DNA of 64,000 nucleotides. It comes from Muricoccus pecuniae. GTDB taxonomy: Bacteria > Pseudomonadota > Alphaproteobacteria > Acetobacterales > Acetobacteraceae. The stretch spans positions 18,794 to 82,793 of the forward strand of contig NZ_JACIJD010000018.1 of the NCBI RefSeq assembly GCF_014199205.1. The letters run 5' to 3'. Of this stretch, positions 52,705 to 60,677 are shown piece after piece (position 1 is the first letter of the stretch; the number at the start of each line of letters is the position of its first letter). The position numbers were made by a program, and so were the translations under genes. The notes beneath the pieces were generated by a model that saw nothing but the letters and a program-made list of their open reading frames with translations, made no database searches and was not told the origin of the DNA.

Positions 52705-52759
52705 GCCGTGGCCATCTCAAACCCAACAGCAATTTCCACCACGTTGACGGACGCTACCC

Positions 52760-53221
52760 TCCCCCGGCGCGCCGGAGCGAGGTCTGCCCGTCGCTGATCA
52801 CCCCCTCCACCGGCACCCCGATCGCCTGCGCCACCTCGGCCAGCAAGGGTGCAAGGTCCTCGGCCGTGCCCGACAACAGGCTGCGCGCCAGCAGCACCTC
52901 GCCCGAGAGGCACTCGCGCACTACCCAGAGCACCTCATGGCCCACGTCCGGCTGCATGCCATCCAGCGCCAGGATCGCCCGCCCTTGCCTGGCCAGCACC
53001 CGGCGCAGCCGCCGGGTATCGGTCAGCGAGGCGGCCAGCAGCTCGTCATAGCGGTCCAGCAGGTTGGTGACGCTCCGCTCGGCGATCTCCACCCCGCGCC
53101 CAAGCAGGGCAGCATGGATCTCCGGCACGCTGCGGTGATCCCGGTGACGCAGCGCCCCCACCAGCGCCACCACGTCCAGGCCGAACTCGTGCTGGGGCAG
53201 CGCCACCGCGCCCTCCGCCTC
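52760..53221 (-). pseudogene. Transposase-like DDE protein remnant, cut by IS256 and IS6
   Basis: The minus strand reads VALPQHEFGLDVVALVGALR, IHAALLGRGVEIAERSVTNL, LARQGRAILALDGMQPDVGH then EVLWVVRECLSGEVLLARSL and EGVISDGQTSLRRAG, stopping at the IS256 border. The pattern (a first Asp in ILALDG and a second in VISDGQ) resembles DDE transposases, but I cannot name the IS family. The N-terminus runs into the IS6 end at 53222 and the C-terminus is lost at 52759. Confidence 0.55.
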
Positions 53222-54203
53222 GGGTTCTGTCAGCGCTCGCGCCAGAGATGTCGTTACAGGCCAGTTGTCGTGTCGGCCTATCCTGCCTCGAGGATGGCGA
53301 GCGCGGCGGTCGCACGACGGAGATGAAGCGTGCGACGGCGGCTTGCGGGGACAGACTGGTTGTGGCGGGTGCGAGGACGGAGGTGGTTGCGGAGTTCGTC
53401 ATATGATCGACAGAACCGGTTGGCGGAGGTGAAGCTCTTGAACCCACGCATACATCGGATGCGGCCTTTGATGCCCCGGTGATCCTGCTCGAGCCCGTTG
53501 TTCATGTACGCGCTGGTGCGGTGGGTGACCCGCCTGCCCAGCGTCGAGCGAATTGCTCGAGGGTAGGAGCCATGCCCGTCCGTGGTGACCTTGTCGGGGA
53601 CGAGGCCGGTGGCGGATCTGGCCGAGCGGAAGAACGCCTTTGCCGCCGCCATGTCCCGGTGCTCGCTCAGCATAGTGTCGACCAGATCGCCGTTCCGGTC
53701 GATCGCCCGATACAGGTAGCACCAGCGTCCACGGACCTTCAGGTAGCTTTCGTCGACGTGCCAGGAGCGGCAGCCGGCGCCGCCTTTCCTGCGCCGTCTC
53801 TGGCGCAGTTCACTCGCCAGCGCCGGTGCGAGCTTGGCCTCCCAGTCGCGGACCGCCTCCTGGCTGAACACGATCCCGCGGAGGAGGAACATCTCGGCCA
53901 GGTCCCGCAGCGTTAGGCGGTAGCGCAGGCGCCACAGCACCACGAGCGCGATGACATCGCTCGGGTACTGTGCTCGGTTCAGCATCCCCGAGCTGCGCTC
54001 GTTGAACCCTCGGCCGCAGCTGTGGCACCGGAAACGCCGGTAGCCCTGGGCCGTAGGGTCCCGCCGCTCGGTCACCTCGGCTGAACCGCAGTCCACGCAA
54101 TCCATTCCTAGCCCCTAGCCGCCCATCAACCCGTCAGAAGCCTATCCACGCCTAGTCCAGCTCGCCAACCCGGGCACCCGTGGCGCGAGCGCTGACAGAA
54201 CCC
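53222..54203 (-). mobile_element. IS6-family insertion sequence, complete
   Basis: The element is about 982 bp with a single transposase. The inverted repeats are perfect over 23 bp: both ends start GGGTTCTGTCAGCGCTCGCG. The flanking 8-bp sequences TCCGCCTC and TTCATCTC do not match, so no direct repeat is evident. It is inserted at the 3' end of a related, oppositely oriented IS6 copy. Confidence 0.88.
53278..54105 (-). CDS. IS6-family transposase with N-terminal zinc ribbon
   Basis: This 275-residue protein has a zinc ribbon, MDCVDCGSAEVTERRDPTAQ then RFRCHSCGRGFNER, a helix-turn-helix, RYRLTLRDLAEMFLLRGIVF, and the DDE core: SWHVDESYLKVRGRWCYLYR (Asp), KVTTDGHGSYPRAIRSTLGR (Asp) and NNGLEQDHRGIKGRIRCM (Glu). 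No lesion is visible, so it is likely active. Confidence 0.92.
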   Translation of the reverse strand: MDCVDCGSAEVTERRDPTAQGYRRFRCHSCGRGFNERSSGMLNRAQYPSDVIALVVLWRLRYRLTLRDLAEMFLLRGIVFSQEAVRDWEAKLAPALASELRQRRRRKGGAGCRSWHVDESYLKVRGRWCYLYRAIDRNGDLVDTMLSEHRDMAAAKAFFRSARSATGLVPDKVTTDGHGSYPRAIRSTLGRRVTHRTSAYMNNGLEQDHRGIKGRIRCMRGFKSFTSANRFCRSYDELRNHLRPRTRHNQSVPASRRRTLHLRRATAALAILEAG

Positions 54204-54310
54204 TTCATCTCCGCCGCGCGGCCACCGTGCTCGCCATTCTTGAGGCAGCGTAGGCGAACAGCATGAGCCGGCATGCAACGGCAGCTCCGGCGCGAGAGCT
54301 GACAGAACCT
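54204..54310 (+). mobile_element. Tail of a second IS6-family copy in opposite orientation
   Basis: The plus strand reads LHLRRAATVLAILEAA then stop at 54251-54253, which aligns with the C-terminus of the complete IS6 transposase (LHLRRATAALAILEAG) on the other strand. It is followed by an IS6-type inverted repeat, GGTTCTGTCAGCTCTCGCGC read inward from 54309. The two tails differ past the stop, so this is a diverged relative. The rest of the copy is gone. Confidence 0.82.
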
Positions 54311-54311
54311 T

Positions 54312-54689
54312 TTATGGGACGGCCTCCACGCCGATTTCGGAAGGATAGGTCCACATCGCACCGGAGAGGCTATCGACGAGGTAACCTACCGGTAATTGGA
54401 CGTAGGAGTAGTCCGAATAGCTCGGTGAAATAGTTCGGTCGGCTGTCCTGCCGTCCGGCAGCGTGCAAGCGATCGACACATTCCTCCGGCTCCTGGCAAT
54501 CCGTACCATGGCCGGCGTGACGACGGTCTCGTTCAGGCCGTCGCCGCCGGTTACGCGGCATGTTGCTCCCGCGGCGCCGGGCGTCGTGATCGCCACCTGC
54601 TGGGATGCTCCGCTGACTGCGAGGGCGCATCCGCCCAGAGCTAGGGCAAGAACGGCGCTGCCGCATTGACGCGTTATCCGATCGCCCAC
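54312..54689 (-). CDS. Small putative lipoprotein
   Basis: This 125-residue protein starts with GTG at 54689 (GGGAG 8 bases upstream). The N-terminus MGDRITRQCGSAVLALALGG followed by CALAVSG is a lipoprotein signal with a lipobox LALGGC. The mature part has VAITTPGAAGATCRVTGGDG, a small beta-type domain seen in envelope lipoproteins. Its stop lies 2 bp from the IS6 repeat, so the native C-terminus may have been altered. Function unknown. Confidence 0.6.
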   Translation of the reverse strand: MGDRITRQCGSAVLALALGGCALAVSGASQQVAITTPGAAGATCRVTGGDGLNETVVTPAMVRIARSRRNVSIACTLPDGRTADRTISPSYSDYSYVQLPVGYLVDSLSGAMWTYPSEIGVEAVP

Positions 54690-55126
54690 TCGTCCATCTC
54701 CCGTGTGATGTGGGTGCTGGATAGCGACGCTTTGCGTCGCGATGATGAGTGCTTCCTGTCGTTACGGACAATATGTATCCGACGTGAAACAATGCCGTGC
54801 ACGCCCAGGCGCCGACAGCCTCCCCGCGTTGGATCCATAGGGCATCGTGGGGACGCGGTCGGGCGCGGTGAGGTGTCTCGCCGGTCGCTGCGGCTTCTCC
54901 GCCGTAGGTCCCGACGCAGTCCGTGTTCCGTGTCCCGGTCAGCCCGTCGCGCACTGGGCGCGGTCTTTCGGTCGGGATGTACTGCGGGAATCAATCCTTC
55001 GCCTCGACCGTGAAGCAGGGCTTCACGGCTCGTCCAGGTAGCACGCCATTCAGCACGCGACTGCGGTACGCATATTGGGGTGGCGCGAGGAACGCACCCT
55101 GCGCAAAATCAGGACAGGAACAGCCC
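54690..55126. other. 437-bp stretch with no recognised gene
   Basis: Both strands lack a convincing frame or domain. It holds the ribosome-binding sites of the two flanking small exported-protein genes, and an A/T-rich patch (TTACGGACAATATGTATCC near 54760) that could be promoter-like. Nothing else could be assigned. Confidence 0.4.
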
Positions 55127-55336
55127 ATGCGATTGCTTCTCGCCATTGTCGTACTCGCCGCCGCAACCCCTGCCATGGCGGACGATATCTACCCTCACGG
55201 CGGCACCGCCCTGCCATCCTGGACCGAGCGGGATGCATCCCGCACGCCGCTCGCCGGCACGGGAGGACGGGAGGGGTCGGCGCTGAACTTCCTGCTTCGC
55301 TCGGGCGCGACCGGCGGCGGCGGGCAAGGAGGCTGA
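55127..55336 (+). CDS. Small exported protein, unknown function
   Basis: This 69-residue protein has a signal peptide MRLLLAIVVLAAATPAMA followed by DDIYPHGGTALPSWTERDAS, with cleavage expected after AMA. The mature part is short and polar, ending GATGGGGQGG. AGGA lies upstream of the ATG. It has no recognisable family. The signal sequence is the main support. Confidence 0.55.
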   Translation: MRLLLAIVVLAAATPAMADDIYPHGGTALPSWTERDASRTPLAGTGGREGSALNFLLRSGATGGGGQGG

Positions 55337-55658
55337 AAGCCGACGCGACCGGACCGGTGCGTCCCGGCGGGGTCGGCGGGTACGCGGTCGGCGGCGCGCG
55401 GAGACAGAGGCCACGACAGCTCCGGCCTGCCATCGTGTCCGAGCGGAAACACGGTGTCGGCCACGACAAGAACCGCTCATCGCCCCGCATCACAGCGCGT
55501 CTAGCGTCGTCCCCGCGGATCAGGATCAGAGCAATGCAACCAACTTCCAGCTTCCATGGGTGGCCGCCCCGCCGCCCTGCAGGCTGCGGTGGCATCGACG
55601 GCACCGGATCGCCGGCAGCCGTCCCTCCGCCCTCGTCCCGAGCGGTGGGGCGTTAGCT
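55337..55658. other. 322-bp stretch with no recognised gene
   Basis: Long frames are present only as GC-driven shadows; none has a ribosome-binding site plus a family motif. I see no strong hairpin. It separates the small exported protein from the DedA pseudogene. Confidence 0.35.
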
Positions 55659-56321
55659 GTGGACCCCCTTCTGGACCTCATTGGATGAGTGGCGCCGCTC
55701 GGCCTCGCCGGCGCGGCAGTGGTGGAGCGGCTAGTGCCGGTGCTGCCCTCCTGCGACTTCCTCGTCGCTGTCGGAATCGGCATGGCGGGCGGCCTCTGGC
55801 CGGCGCCCGCCATCGTGCTCTCGGTAACGGAGGGAACCCTTCTCGGCTGCCTCGCGGGCTACGGCGTCGCGGCGGCGCTCGGCAGGGCGGGCGCTACCCT
55901 CCTCCTGCATCGGAGCGCACGCTTCCTCGGCCTGTCGCTGACGTGGCTCGACCGTTGGATTGAGCACTACCGGCACCATCAGGAGAGGATCTCCTTCGGT
56001 GTGCAGCTCACACCCACGGTCCGTCTCCTCTCTCCGCTCATGGCGGGGCTGCTGCAGGCGAATCCGCGCCGTCTCCTTCTCGCGAGTGCTGCAGGAGTTG
56101 ACGTCTGGAGCACCGTTTTCATCGGGCTCGGCCACGCCGCGGCGGTCCACCTCCCGGAGACGAACGCCTCCGTCCTCGCGATCTAGCTTCTCCTGCTGCT
56201 GCTGACGGAGGGGCTCGCGCTGCTCGCTTGGCGCGTTCTCGGCCGCGGACAGGCCACAACCGCTGGCGGCCCGGAGAACGAGTCTATCTCCAACCATGTC
56301 GTGAAGGATCAGATCTCGTGA
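55659..56321 (+). pseudogene. DedA/SNARE-associated-type membrane protein with two in-frame stops
   Basis: A single frame of about 220 codons encodes a DedA-like integral membrane protein. VDPLLDLIG is followed by a TGA at 55686, then VAPLGLAGAAVVERLVPVLP, GTLLGCLAGYGVAAALGRAG, YRHHQERISFGVQLTPTVRL and LLASAAGVDVWSTVFIGLGH. A TAG at 56184-56186 then precedes LLLLLLTEGLALLAWRVLGR (the last helix). GTG at 55689 could still make a shortened protein lacking the last helix. It is probably not functional. Confidence 0.65.
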
Positions 56322-56506
56322 GCACCACCGTCGGCTACACCTCCGGCTTCTTCCGCGCTTGGCTCCTCGATCCCTTGCGGGTCTCAGACGGGCCGCTCGG
56401 CCCGGCGACTGTGCCGGTGGTCGCGCGCGACCCCGCGACGGCCGCCAAGCTGTGGGCGGCGACCGAGGCCCTGACCGGCACGCGCTTGCCTGCGGACGCG
56501 GGCTAA
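56318..56506 (+). CDS. Small protein resembling an SDR C-terminal tail
   Basis: This 62-residue frame starts at GTG 56318, overlapping the DedA frame's final TGA. VVARDPATAAKLWAATEALT resembles the last helix of retinol-dehydrogenase-like SDRs (compare ARLWELSEEM in the SDR at 61640-62653). It may be the remnant of a lost SDR gene rather than a real small protein. Confidence 0.3.
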   Translation: MSTTVGYTSGFFRAWLLDPLRVSDGPLGPATVPVVARDPATAAKLWAATEALTGTRLPADAG

Positions 56507-56610
56507 GCCGTCAGGACGCCGGACCGTCCAGTGGGCGCCGCCGCCGTTCGGCGTCCCCCGTCTTTGATGGGCCGGCACGAAATCATCGGATCTGGAAGGG
56601 GATACGCGGC

Positions 56611-57375
56611 ATGGACGTCGCACAGAACAAAAGGATTGCGCTCGTCACGGGTGCGAACCAAGGAATCGGGTTTGAGGTCGCCAGGGCCCTCGTCCGGGAG
56701 GGTTTTGCTGTTCTCGTCGGCGCTCGGGACCCGGACCGCGGACAGGAGGCAGCCGCGAGGATCGGGCCGGGCGCCGTAGCGATCCGGATCGATGTGACGG
56801 ATCTCGGGACGATCGACACGGCGGCGGCGCGTGTGAAATCCGAGTTCGGACGCCTCGACGTGCTGGTGCAGAACGCGGCCATCGCTTCCGCCGGCGCCAT
56901 GCCCCGGAGCGGGGAGGCGCTGGCGCGGGCAGGGCGCCCGGGCGTAATTCCGATGGAGGCGCTGCGCGCGGTCTGGGAGACGAACGTCTTCGGCGTGGTC
57001 GCGGTCTACCAAGCCATGCTGCCGCTACTGCGCGCCACGCCAGGGGCGCGGGTCATTAACGTCTCCAGCGGGGCAGGCTCGTTAACGCTGAACTCTGATC
57101 CGACCTCTCCGCTCCGTCCACTCTTCGATGCCGGCTACGCCGCCTCCAAAACGGCGCTCAACGGAATCACCCTGGCGATGGCGATCGAGTTGGAGGGAGA
57201 GGGGATCGGCGTCCACGCCGTCTCCCCCGGATACACCCGGACGCAGCTGACCGGCTTCGCGGGTACGGAGAGCCCGGAGGAGGGGGCTGCGGAGGTCGTG
57301 CGCCTCGCCCTGGCGGCCCCAGGCGGGCCAACCGGGACCTTCTCGCACGCTACGCTGGGTGTGCTTCCCTGGTGA
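56611..57375 (+). CDS. SDR-family oxidoreductase, carbonyl-reductase-like
   Basis: This 254-residue SDR has ALVTGANQGIGFEVARALVR (TGANQGIG cofactor motif), LDVLVQNAAIASAGAMPRSG (the usual NNAG is QNAA here) and the active site INVSSGAGSLTLNS...DAGYAASKTALNG (Ser, Tyr-x-x-x-Lys). VHAVSPGYTRTQLTGFAGTE follows. The ATG at 56611 has AAGGGG upstream. It may reduce quinones or aldehydes. It converges with the aldo/keto reductase gene. Confidence 0.9.
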   Translation: MDVAQNKRIALVTGANQGIGFEVARALVREGFAVLVGARDPDRGQEAAARIGPGAVAIRIDVTDLGTIDTAAARVKSEFGRLDVLVQNAAIASAGAMPRSGEALARAGRPGVIPMEALRAVWETNVFGVVAVYQAMLPLLRATPGARVINVSSGAGSLTLNSDPTSPLRPLFDAGYAASKTALNGITLAMAIELEGEGIGVHAVSPGYTRTQLTGFAGTESPEEGAAEVVRLALAAPGGPTGTFSHATLGVLPW

Positions 57376-57381
57376 GCGCCC

Positions 57382-57429
57382 GGGGGCGGCGCCGCGCCAC
57401 GTGCCGCCCCCGCCCCGTCCGGCCGGGGC
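57382..57429. terminator. Paired hairpins between convergent genes
   Basis: A 9-bp stem GGGGGCGGC/GCCGCCCCC (57382-57390 with 57403-57411) is followed by a second 6-bp stem GCCCCG/CGGGGC (57412-57417 with 57424-57429). They fill the 79-bp gap between the SDR stop and the convergent aldo/keto reductase stop. Confidence 0.65.
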
Positions 57430-57454
57430 GGCCGCTCCCCGTCGCGCTTGAACC

Positions 57455-58531
57455 CTACGGAACCAGCCGGGCCCTGGCGCGGGCCTGAGAGGCCCGGATC
57501 AGGCCCTGGTACATCCCGTCCTTGCCTGGATACCAAGGCATCCGTCCGAGCCCGCCGAAGCCCGGGATCGTCTCCATGTGCGCCACCATTCGCCGCCGCA
57601 TGGCCGCGTCCGGCAGTGGGCCGCGCAGCGCCCGCACGTTGTCGGCGGCGTGTTCGGGATCAGAGGTACCGCAGAGCACGGATGTCACCGCCGGATGGCC
57701 CATCGCCCACTTCAGGAAGAACTGCGCCCAGCTCGCCGCGCCGAACTCGCGCGCGATGTCCGGTAGGGGATGCCCCTCCACGACGCGCATGAGTCGGGCC
57801 TTCTCCAACGGCAGGTTCACCAGCACGCCGACGCCGCGATCCGCCGCCGCGGGCAGCAGCCGCCTCTCCGCGTCGCGCGAGAAGATCGAGTAGTTCGTCT
57901 GCACCACGTCTACGCCGCCTGCCTCGACAATCGCCGCCAGCTCGTCCTGCGCCTCCGTCTCGTGGTGGGTGACACCGACGTGGCGGATCAGCCCCTCGCG
58001 CTTCCAGGCCTGGAGCAGGGGGATGACGACGGGCGCGTTGACGATGCTGTGGCACTGCATCAGATCGATGGTGGCGCGCCAGATCCGCAGTCGCGACTGC
58101 TCCAGGCTCGCCAGCGCGTGGCTCTCATCGCCGAGATACGCGCCGGTGGACCAAATCTTGTTCGCGACGAAGACCTCCGGCTCCTCCTCGGCGCTGGCGA
58201 GGAAGGCGCCGACGCTGACCTCGGCCGAGCCGTAGAGCGGCGAGGTGTCGATCAGCCGACCGCCGCCGACGAGGTAGCGGCGTAGCACCTCGCGCAGCCC
58301 ACCCCTCGGGCGGCCCGGGGCGAGGTCGTAGGTGAGGAAGGTGCCGAGGCCGAGCGCTGTCACCACCTGGCCGGTGCGGCCGATCCGGCGCGTGATGACT
58401 GGGCCGGCGGCAGCTGGCGCGGCGCCCCCGGCGGCCTGGGCGAGGGCGCCGCGCGCCCCGGCGAGGGTCGCGCCAATGGCGGCCGCCCCGAGGAGTCCGC
58501 GCCGGCCGGCGCGGGCGATGCTGCTGGTCAT
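57455..58531 (-). CDS. Aldo/keto reductase with an export signal
   Basis: This 358-residue aldo/keto reductase begins MTSSIARAGRRGLLGAAAIG followed by ATLAGARGALAQ, a twin-arginine-like export signal (RAGRRGLLG) with cleavage after ALA. The barrel follows: IGRTGQVVTALGLGTFLTYD, GGGRLIDTSPLYGSAEVSVG (Asp and Tyr), VFVANKIWSTGAYL (Lys), DLMQCHSIVN (His) and VTSVLCGTSDPEHAADNVRA. An NADPH enzyme outside the cytoplasm is unusual. It overlaps no gene, but lies 32 bp after the MBL gene on the same strand. Confidence 0.88.
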   Translation of the reverse strand: MTSSIARAGRRGLLGAAAIGATLAGARGALAQAAGGAAPAAAGPVITRRIGRTGQVVTALGLGTFLTYDLAPGRPRGGLREVLRRYLVGGGRLIDTSPLYGSAEVSVGAFLASAEEEPEVFVANKIWSTGAYLGDESHALASLEQSRLRIWRATIDLMQCHSIVNAPVVIPLLQAWKREGLIRHVGVTHHETEAQDELAAIVEAGGVDVVQTNYSIFSRDAERRLLPAAADRGVGVLVNLPLEKARLMRVVEGHPLPDIAREFGAASWAQFFLKWAMGHPAVTSVLCGTSDPEHAADNVRALRGPLPDAAMRRRMVAHMETIPGFGGLGRMPWYPGKDGMYQGLIRASQARARARLVP

Positions 58532-58563
58532 GCCTTGTGGTCCTTTCCGCTGGGACAGGGTGG

Positions 58564-59547
58564 TCAGAATTGCCAAGGCGCCGGGACCCAGGCGTAGCCA
58601 GCCCCGGCCCTCAGCAGGCGGCCCAGGCCGGGGAAGGGGTAGTGGAAGCCGAGCACAAGGATGTGGTCGGCCGCCGCCCGGTCGAATAGCGCCCGACGCG
58701 TCGCCAGCGCGGCAGCCGGGTCGCGGTCCGGTCCGGGGCGCCAGGGCCGGTCCACGTTCACCGCCGGGTGGTAGGCAAGATCCGTAGTGAGGAGCAGCTG
58801 ATCGCTGCTGGAGTGGAGCAGGAAGACCGCCATACCTGGCGTGTGGCCGGGTGCCGCGACTGTGAGGAGGCCCGGCACGATTTCCGCGCCGGCCTCGTAC
58901 AGTTCCACGCCGCGCGCCACGGGCTCGACACTGCGCTTGATGGCTGCAGCGAACCGGCGGCGGAAGTCGTCCGGCACGGGCATGTAGGACAGGTCCGGAT
59001 CACCGCGGACGAAGAACTCCCAGTCGGCTCGGGGCGCGAAAACGGTGGCGCGCGGGAAGGCCCGGCCGCCATCCGCCGCGCGAAGGTTACCGACGTGGTC
59101 CGGATGGGTGTGGGAGATCACCACGGCGTCGATGTCGGCCGGCGTCAGCCCGATGGCAGCGAGGTTGGCGAAGAGCCGACCGCCGTTCGGCCCCATAGTC
59201 GCCCCCGCCCCGGCCTCGAGCAGGATGCGCCGTCCCCCGGTCTCGATCAGCAAGGTGTTGAGATTCAGCGTCAGGTAATCGGTCGGCAGCTGGGCCCGCC
59301 GCAGGGTCGCGCGCAGCTCGTCCTCCGGTGCGTCGATGGCGTAGATCTTCGGGGAGCCGCCGATCACACCGTCGCTAAGTACGGTCGCGGCGATCTCGCC
59401 GACGCGGATGCGGTAGTAGCCGGCGTTTCCGACGGTCGGCAGGGCAGCCTGCGCGGCGGCGGGTCGGGCGGCTACGGTTCCCAACCCCAGGGCCGCCCCG
59501 GCGACGGACAGTAGGGCTCCGCGTCGGCCCGCGATGACGTGATGCAT
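58564..59547 (-). CDS. Metallo-beta-lactamase-fold hydrolase with an export signal
   Basis: This 327-residue MBL-fold protein has N-terminus MHHVIAGRRGALLSVAGAAL followed by GLGTVAARPAAAQ (export signal with RR). The metal motif is VVISHTHPDHVGN (HxHxDH), with VAAPGHTPGMAVFLLHSSSD, LTTDLAYHPAVNVDRPW and VLGFHYPFPGLGRLLRAG as the remaining ligand blocks. It resembles the quorum-lactonase/'MBL fold hydrolase' group with a tail typical of exported members. It is divergent from the LysR gene and probably co-transcribed with the reductase. Confidence 0.9.
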   Translation of the reverse strand: MHHVIAGRRGALLSVAGAALGLGTVAARPAAAQAALPTVGNAGYYRIRVGEIAATVLSDGVIGGSPKIYAIDAPEDELRATLRRAQLPTDYLTLNLNTLLIETGGRRILLEAGAGATMGPNGGRLFANLAAIGLTPADIDAVVISHTHPDHVGNLRAADGGRAFPRATVFAPRADWEFFVRGDPDLSYMPVPDDFRRRFAAAIKRSVEPVARGVELYEAGAEIVPGLLTVAAPGHTPGMAVFLLHSSSDQLLLTTDLAYHPAVNVDRPWRPGPDRDPAAALATRRALFDRAAADHILVLGFHYPFPGLGRLLRAGAGYAWVPAPWQF

Positions 59548-59694
59548 ACTCCGACCTCTCTGCGAGCAGCGTCGCGACGAAGACGCCCTCCCTAAGGCAC
59601 CCGACCCGTGCCGTGCCGCCGCCCACAGATGCGGCAAGTGGGAGCAAGGGATAACTGGTGTCTCTCTGCGCGACTTGTTAAGCCAGGCTTCACG

Positions 59695-60612
59695 ATGAGG
59701 TCCCTTCGCTTCGACAGCCTCGACGCCTTCGCGGCCGTCGTCCGGCATGGCAGCTTCCGGGCGGCCGCCGCGGAGCGCGGCGTTTCGACCTCCGCCCTGA
59801 GCCAGACGGTCGCTGCGCTCGAGACCTCGCTTGGCATTCGATTGCTGAACCGAACCACACGCAGCGTCGCGCCGACCGAGGCCGGCGAGGGGCTGATGGA
59901 GCGTCTGGCCCCGGCCCTAGACGAGATCCGGGGCGCCGTCGCTGACCTTGACCGACTGCGCGAGAACCCCTCCGGCACGGTTCGGATTAACGCGCCGGGA
60001 CCGGCCGTGGACCATGTGCTCTGCCCGCTCGTCTTCAGCTTCATGCGCGCCTATCCAGAGGTGCGGGTGGAGATCGCGAGCGATGCGGCCATCATCGACA
60101 TTGTCGCGTGCGGCTTCGATGCCGGAGTGCGCTTCGGCCGGCAGGTCCAGAAGGACATGATCGCTGTGCCGCTAGGACCGCCACTGCGCTACGTCATCGT
60201 CGCCTCGCCCGGTTACGTCGCCGCGCGGGGGGAGCCCGCCACGCCGCACGACTTGGTGCGGCACGACTGCGTCCGCCGTCGCTTCCCCGGCGGCACCCTC
60301 GTCACCTGGAGGTTCGAGCGTGACGGCGAGGCGCTGGAGATGGCGCCCGGCGGTCGCCTGACGCTCGGTTCCGCACAGCAGGAACTTCAGGCCGCGCTCG
60401 CCGGGCAGGGCGTCGCCCACGTCTTCGAGGACTACGCGGCAGCGCACCTTGCCGACGGGTCGCTCGTCGAGATGCTGCGGGACTGGAGCCCGAAGCTGCC
60501 AGGATGGTTCCTCTACTACCCCAACAGACGCCACGCCGGGGCGGCGATGCGGGCGTTCCTCGCCCACCTCCGCGGCTTCGTTTGGCCGCAGGACAGCGCC
60601 CGGCCGGGCTGA
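59695..60612 (+). CDS. LysR-family transcriptional regulator
   Basis: This 305-residue LysR protein has the N-terminal helix-turn-helix MRSLRFDSLDAFAAVVRHGS followed by FRAAAAERGVSTSALSQTVA. The effector domain begins with GTVRINAPGPAVDHVLCPLV and includes a FGRQVQKDMIAVPLGPPLRY stretch. The ATG at 59695 is the usual start. It is divergent from the MBL/aldo-keto reductase pair (147-bp gap), which it probably regulates. Confidence 0.93.
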   Translation: MRSLRFDSLDAFAAVVRHGSFRAAAAERGVSTSALSQTVAALETSLGIRLLNRTTRSVAPTEAGEGLMERLAPALDEIRGAVADLDRLRENPSGTVRINAPGPAVDHVLCPLVFSFMRAYPEVRVEIASDAAIIDIVACGFDAGVRFGRQVQKDMIAVPLGPPLRYVIVASPGYVAARGEPATPHDLVRHDCVRRRFPGGTLVTWRFERDGEALEMAPGGRLTLGSAQQELQAALAGQGVAHVFEDYAAAHLADGSLVEMLRDWSPKLPGWFLYYPNRRHAGAAMRAFLAHLRGFVWPQDSARPG

Positions 60613-60677
60613 CCGGGCCCTCCCCCGCGCCGACTGGGGACGCGCGCCCGGACGCCCAAGGGGACGCCGCCCCCGCC

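Larger units (their letters stand above)
51356..52759 (+). mobile_element. IS256-family insertion sequence
   Basis: The element is 1404 bp. Terminal inverted repeats match at 21 or more of 27 positions: both ends start GGGTAGCGTCC and carry GTGGTGGAAA after a 6-base variable spacer. It contains one transposase gene. No direct repeat is seen at its ends, and the two flanks are different IS elements, so a deletion between elements after insertion is likely. Confidence 0.88.

Noticed and set aside
52485..52860. CAAGGGTGCAAGG occurring both in the IS256 break and in the neighbouring transposase
   Set aside because: A 13-bp match is expected by chance several times in 64 kb; no further similarity extends it.
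53214..54211. Direct-repeat target duplication around the IS6 element
   Set aside because: The adjoining octamers TCCGCCTC and TTCATCTC match at only some positions, so no duplication can be claimed.
55659..56321. Selenocysteine or stop-codon readthrough in the DedA frame
   Set aside because: Two different stops (TGA and TAG), no SECIS-like hairpin seen, and the surrounding region contains other pseudogenes.
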